Assembly: GCA_024234435.1 (NCBI GenBank)
Contig: JACKOF010000001.1
Location: 1,364,001 to 1,428,000, forward strand
Reading direction: 5' to 3'
Source: Pseudomonadales bacterium
GTDB taxonomy: Bacteria; Pseudomonadota; Gammaproteobacteria; Pseudomonadales; Porticoccaceae
DNA length: 64,000 bases
The position numbers and the translations under genes are program-made. Shown in pieces: positions 61,074 through 64,000 of this stretch. The notes under the pieces were generated by a model, which saw only the letters and a list, made by a program, of their open reading frames with translations, was not told the origin of the DNA and ran no database searches. Position 1 is the stretch's first letter. Each line of letters begins with the position of its first letter.

Positions 61074-64000
61074 ATGAACAAACTGGCGTCTGGGATATGG
61101 AGCCGGATCAATCTGGCAACCCGATTATCACTACTCGTGACTCTCATCACCCTTTGTCTCGCCGTCGGCACCGCCTACAATGCTTATCTCAACATCAAAC
61201 ACAATGCCCGGGAAGAACTGGAAAAAGAACACCATCACCTGCTGGACACACTGACCGTGTTCGTACAGTCCTTCGCTGGCAGTAAGGAAAGCGGCCAAGA
61301 AAACCATCACATCGATATATCGGAATTAATTACTGCCTTTGGTGAGAGCACAGACATTACCAGCATCAATTTTGACTCCGATTCAACAGCAATCTCTATT
61401 GATCGAGATTTTGCCATCGACCTGAAAGCACCGCCGCTTTTCGCCCACTGGTTCGATCAGATGCCCGTTAGCCTGAGCGCCCCTCTGGTGATTAATGAAA
61501 AAGATTATGGAATCCTTAGCATTTCTATCTCTCCCAACCGCATCATCAATGAAACATGGGGCTATTACCGCCCTTTGCTGCAAACTTTTTGCATAGCCTT
61601 TGTCATATACCTGCTGGGTATCTGGCTTGTTCTGCACAGAGCCTTACGGCCAATAAAAACGTTGGTCTCCGCCACCAAATTTGTTAGCCAGGGGGATCTA
61701 TCAACCCGGGTACCGGTAATCGGCAGTCCGGAACTGCGCGCTCTGCTTGCCGCCTTTAACCAGGCCACCTCCAGCTTTCAGTCAACCATGACGGCATTAC
61801 AGGAAAGCGAATCCCGCTTCCGCCAGCTCTCTGAATTACTGCCACAGCTGGTGTGGACCTGTGGTCCCGACGGTTCATGTGATTACCTTAACCGCCAATG
61901 GCTGGAATTTACCGGTATACCAGAAGATCAGCAATTGGGTTCCGGCTGGCTGAAACAGCTTCACCCCGATGACCGCCGCGCAGCTCTGATTAAGTGGAAG
62001 AGTGCCATCAGCTCAGGCGCAGACTTCAGGATGGAATACCGGATTCGTCACAGAGGCGACCAATACCACTGGTTCGACATACAGGCCATACAGCTGCGCA
62101 ACGCTAAGGGCGATATCGTTAAATGGTTTGGTTCAAACACCGATATCAATGAACGAAAAAACGCCGAACTGCTACTACGCAGCAATGAGCAACAATTGAA
62201 CCTGGTGCTCGAAGGCGGCAACCTGGGGTTCTGGGATTGGGATATCCCCTCTGGAACAGTACACCGCAACCGCATTCTGGCCGAAATACTAGGGTATAGC
62301 TATGGGCAGGTTCAGCTCACCGCCGAACACTGGTCCGAGCTTGTACACCCGGATGACAAACAACGCGCATGGCAATCCATTCAGGATGCGGTTAAAGGGA
62401 TAACCGCTGTTCACAAGCAAACCTATCGACTCCGGACCAGAGATGGTAATTACAAGTGGATACTGGATCGCGCCAAAGTGGTACAGCGCGATGCCAACGG
62501 AAAAGCCGTGCGCATGACTGGCACCTACTCTGACATCACTGAACAAAAGCTGGCCGAAGCAGAACTGAAAATTGCCGCCATCGCATTTGAATCACAAGAA
62601 GGCATGATGGTGACGGATGCACAGAACAACATCCTTCGCGTAAACAGCGCTTTTGAAACCATTACCGGTTATTCGCAAGAGGAAATCAGAGGGGAAAACC
62701 CCAACATTCTCAGTTCCGGCAGGCATGACGATGAGTTTTATACCACTATCTGGAAAAGCATCTCTGAAAAGGGTTCCTGGGAAGGCGAAATCTGGGATCG
62801 CCGCAAAAACCGGGAAGTCTATCCGGCCTACCTGAGAATTACGGCTGTCAAGGATACTGCAGGAACTATTACCCACTACGTGGTTACATTTATCGATATC
62901 AGCCAGAACAAGGCCGCCGCCGACGAAATCAAAAACCTGGCATTTTATGACCCGCTGACCCAACTGCCTAACCGGCGCCTGCTGGTTGACCGGCTCAAGC
63001 AGGCGCTGGTCTCCAGCGCCCGAACCTCGCGCCATGGTGCCCTGCTCTTTCTGGACCTTGATCACTTCAAAGTGCTTAACGACACACTGGGACATGATTT
63101 CGGCGACATGCTGTTGCAGCAAGCGGCTGAACGCCTGAAGAACAACGTCAGAGACGACGACACCGTTGCCCGCATCGGTGGTGATGAATTCGTAATACTG
63201 CTGGAAGACTTGAGCAGTCTGCCTCTAATAGCGGGGAGTCAGGTTGAGTCCATCGGCAACAAAATACTTGACGCCCTCAACCAGGACTATCAACTCCATT
63301 CACACACCTACTACAACTCCGCCAGTATTGGTGCAGTACTGTTTCTAGGCAATGAAGCAGGCGTCAACGATCTGTTGAAATACGCCGATATTGCCATGTA
63401 CGACGCCAAAAAAGTGGGGCGCAACACCTTCCGCTTTTTCGATCCCGTTATGCAAGAAGCCATCAATACCAGGGCCGACATGGAAAGAGACCTGCGCCAG
63501 GCACTTGATCAGCAGGAGTTTGAACTGTATTACCAGATACAAGTGGATACTAATGACCGACCACTGGGAGCAGAAGCACTGGTTCGCTGGAACCATCCGG
63601 AAAAGGGCTTGATTCCCCCCTTCGATTTCATCCCGCTGGCTGAAGAAACAGGCCTGATTTTACCGCTGGGACAGTGGGTCCTGGATGCCGCCTGTTCCCA
63701 GTTAAAACGCTGGAAAAACGATTCGTTGGCCCGTCACCTGACTATCTCGGTGAATGTCAGCCCGAAACAGTTTCACCATGCAGACTTTGTAGGGCAAGTC
63801 AAAGCAACGGTCGCTCGCCATGAGGTAGAACCACAACTACTGAAACTGGAGTTAACAGAAGGTATGTTGCTGGAAGATGTGGATGGCATCATTGTTAAAA
63901 TGAGTGAATTGCGACAATACGGCATTCAATTTGAATTGGATGATTTCGGAACCGGCTACTCTTCGTTGCAGTATCTGAAAAAACTGCCTTTGCATCAGCT
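61074..64000 (+). CDS. PAS-GGDEF-EAL c-di-GMP sensor protein (3' end outside window)
   Basis: The frame from the ATG at 61074 is open to the window end (975 codons), so the C-terminus is missing. In order: TM1 (about 18-36), a periplasmic sensor region (about 37-165), TM2 (about 167-187), HAMP, three PAS domains (about 245-360, 372-495, 500-615), a GGDEF domain with intact GGDEF (702-706) and an RDDD inhibitory I-site five residues before it, and an EAL domain with intact EAL (834-836) and DDFGTG. Both catalytic domains look competent, so it may make and break c-di-GMP in response to an envelope or redox cue. It is separated from nth by 159 bases. Confidence 0.92.
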   Translation, partial: MNKLASGIWSRINLATRLSLLVTLITLCLAVGTAYNAYLNIKHNAREELEKEHHHLLDTLTVFVQSFAGSKESGQENHHIDISELITAFGESTDITSINFDSDSTAISIDRDFAIDLKAPPLFAHWFDQMPVSLSAPLVINEKDYGILSISISPNRIINETWGYYRPLLQTFCIAFVIYLLGIWLVLHRALRPIKTLVSATKFVSQGDLSTRVPVIGSPELRALLAAFNQATSSFQSTMTALQESESRFRQLSELLPQLVWTCGPDGSCDYLNRQWLEFTGIPEDQQLGSGWLKQLHPDDRRAALIKWKSAISSGADFRMEYRIRHRGDQYHWFDIQAIQLRNAKGDIVKWFGSNTDINERKNAELLLRSNEQQLNLVLEGGNLGFWDWDIPSGTVHRNRILAEILGYSYGQVQLTAEHWSELVHPDDKQRAWQSIQDAVKGITAVHKQTYRLRTRDGNYKWILDRAKVVQRDANGKAVRMTGTYSDITEQKLAEAELKIAAIAFESQEGMMVTDAQNNILRVNSAFETITGYSQEEIRGENPNILSSGRHDDEFYTTIWKSISEKGSWEGEIWDRRKNREVYPAYLRITAVKDTAGTITHYVVTFIDISQNKAAADEIKNLAFYDPLTQLPNRRLLVDRLKQALVSSARTSRHGALLFLDLDHFKVLNDTLGHDFGDMLLQQAAERLKNNVRDDDTVARIGGDEFVILLEDLSSLPLIAGSQVESIGNKILDALNQDYQLHSHTYYNSASIGAVLFLGNEAGVNDLLKYADIAMYDAKKVGRNTFRFFDPVMQEAINTRADMERDLRQALDQQEFELYYQIQVDTNDRPLGAEALVRWNHPEKGLIPPFDFIPLAEETGLILPLGQWVLDAACSQLKRWKNDSLARHLTISVNVSPKQFHHADFVGQVKATVARHEVEPQLLKLELTEGMLLEDVDGIIVKMSELRQYGIQFELDDFGTGYSSLQYLKKLPLHQ

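Overview
The window is a contiguous stretch of a gammaproteobacterial chromosome of medium G+C, almost entirely housekeeping genes. The order asmA-mutY-yggX-tRNA-Phe is Pseudomonas-like. The long block frr/uppS/cdsA/dxr/rseP/bamA/skp/lpxD/fabZ/lpxA/lpxB/rnhB/dnaE/accA/tilS/pyrG/kdsA/eno and the block thrS-infC-rpmI-rplT-pheS-pheT-ihfA-merR are classical gammaproteobacterial operons. Two PEP-CTERM-type exported proteins suggest a free-living, probably aquatic, envelope- or polymer-producing lineage (Cellvibrionales-like is my guess, not shown by the sequence).

Layout. 1-3936: end of a TonB-dependent receptor, then asmA, mutY and yggX on the plus strand. 3953-5005: tRNA-Phe followed by a decayed integrative element (integrase remnant, one small exported protein, degenerate attR, then the displaced tRNA terminator). 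5024-6226: a complete IS3-family element (IS407-like) with perfect 12-bp ends and a 4-bp target duplication. 6534-12117: pepN, a DUF2797 gene, yeaC, a GlpG-type rhomboid and nadK (minus). 12172-13475: a PEP-CTERM-like gene between two copies of one terminator, then tRNA-Asp and tRNA-Val. 13565-15094: queD, a yfcH-type epimerase and tRNA-Pro. 15184-22769: the translation operon. 22883-24028: a second PEP-CTERM gene, an unexplained structured intergenic block and tRNA-Val(GAC). 24047-30203: uvrB, tRNA-Asn, an EAL-HDOD regulator, hemN and a TauE/SafE transporter. 30220-55113: the long minus-strand envelope, replication and translation block from rpsB down to eno. 55479-64000: plus-strand map, glnD, dapC, an unusual nth and a truncated PAS-GGDEF-EAL sensor.

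How the genes work together. The minus-strand block couples translation (rpsB, tsf, frr), nucleotide supply (pyrH, pyrG), isoprenoid and peptidoglycan carrier synthesis (dxr, uppS), phospholipid and fatty acid synthesis (cdsA, accA, fabZ), lipid A and Kdo synthesis (lpxD, lpxA, lpxB, kdsA) and outer-membrane protein assembly (bamA, skp, rseP). The rpsB side diverges from map-glnD across a shared regulatory region.

I found no CRISPR array, defence island, toxin-antitoxin pair, phage or secondary-metabolite cluster. The most interesting signals are small: two PEP-CTERM genes each bracketed by matching terminators directly downstream of tRNA genes, the structured block after tRNA-Val(GAC), the relic element that separated tRNA-Phe from its terminator, and an Nth protein with a rearranged iron-sulfur cysteine pattern.
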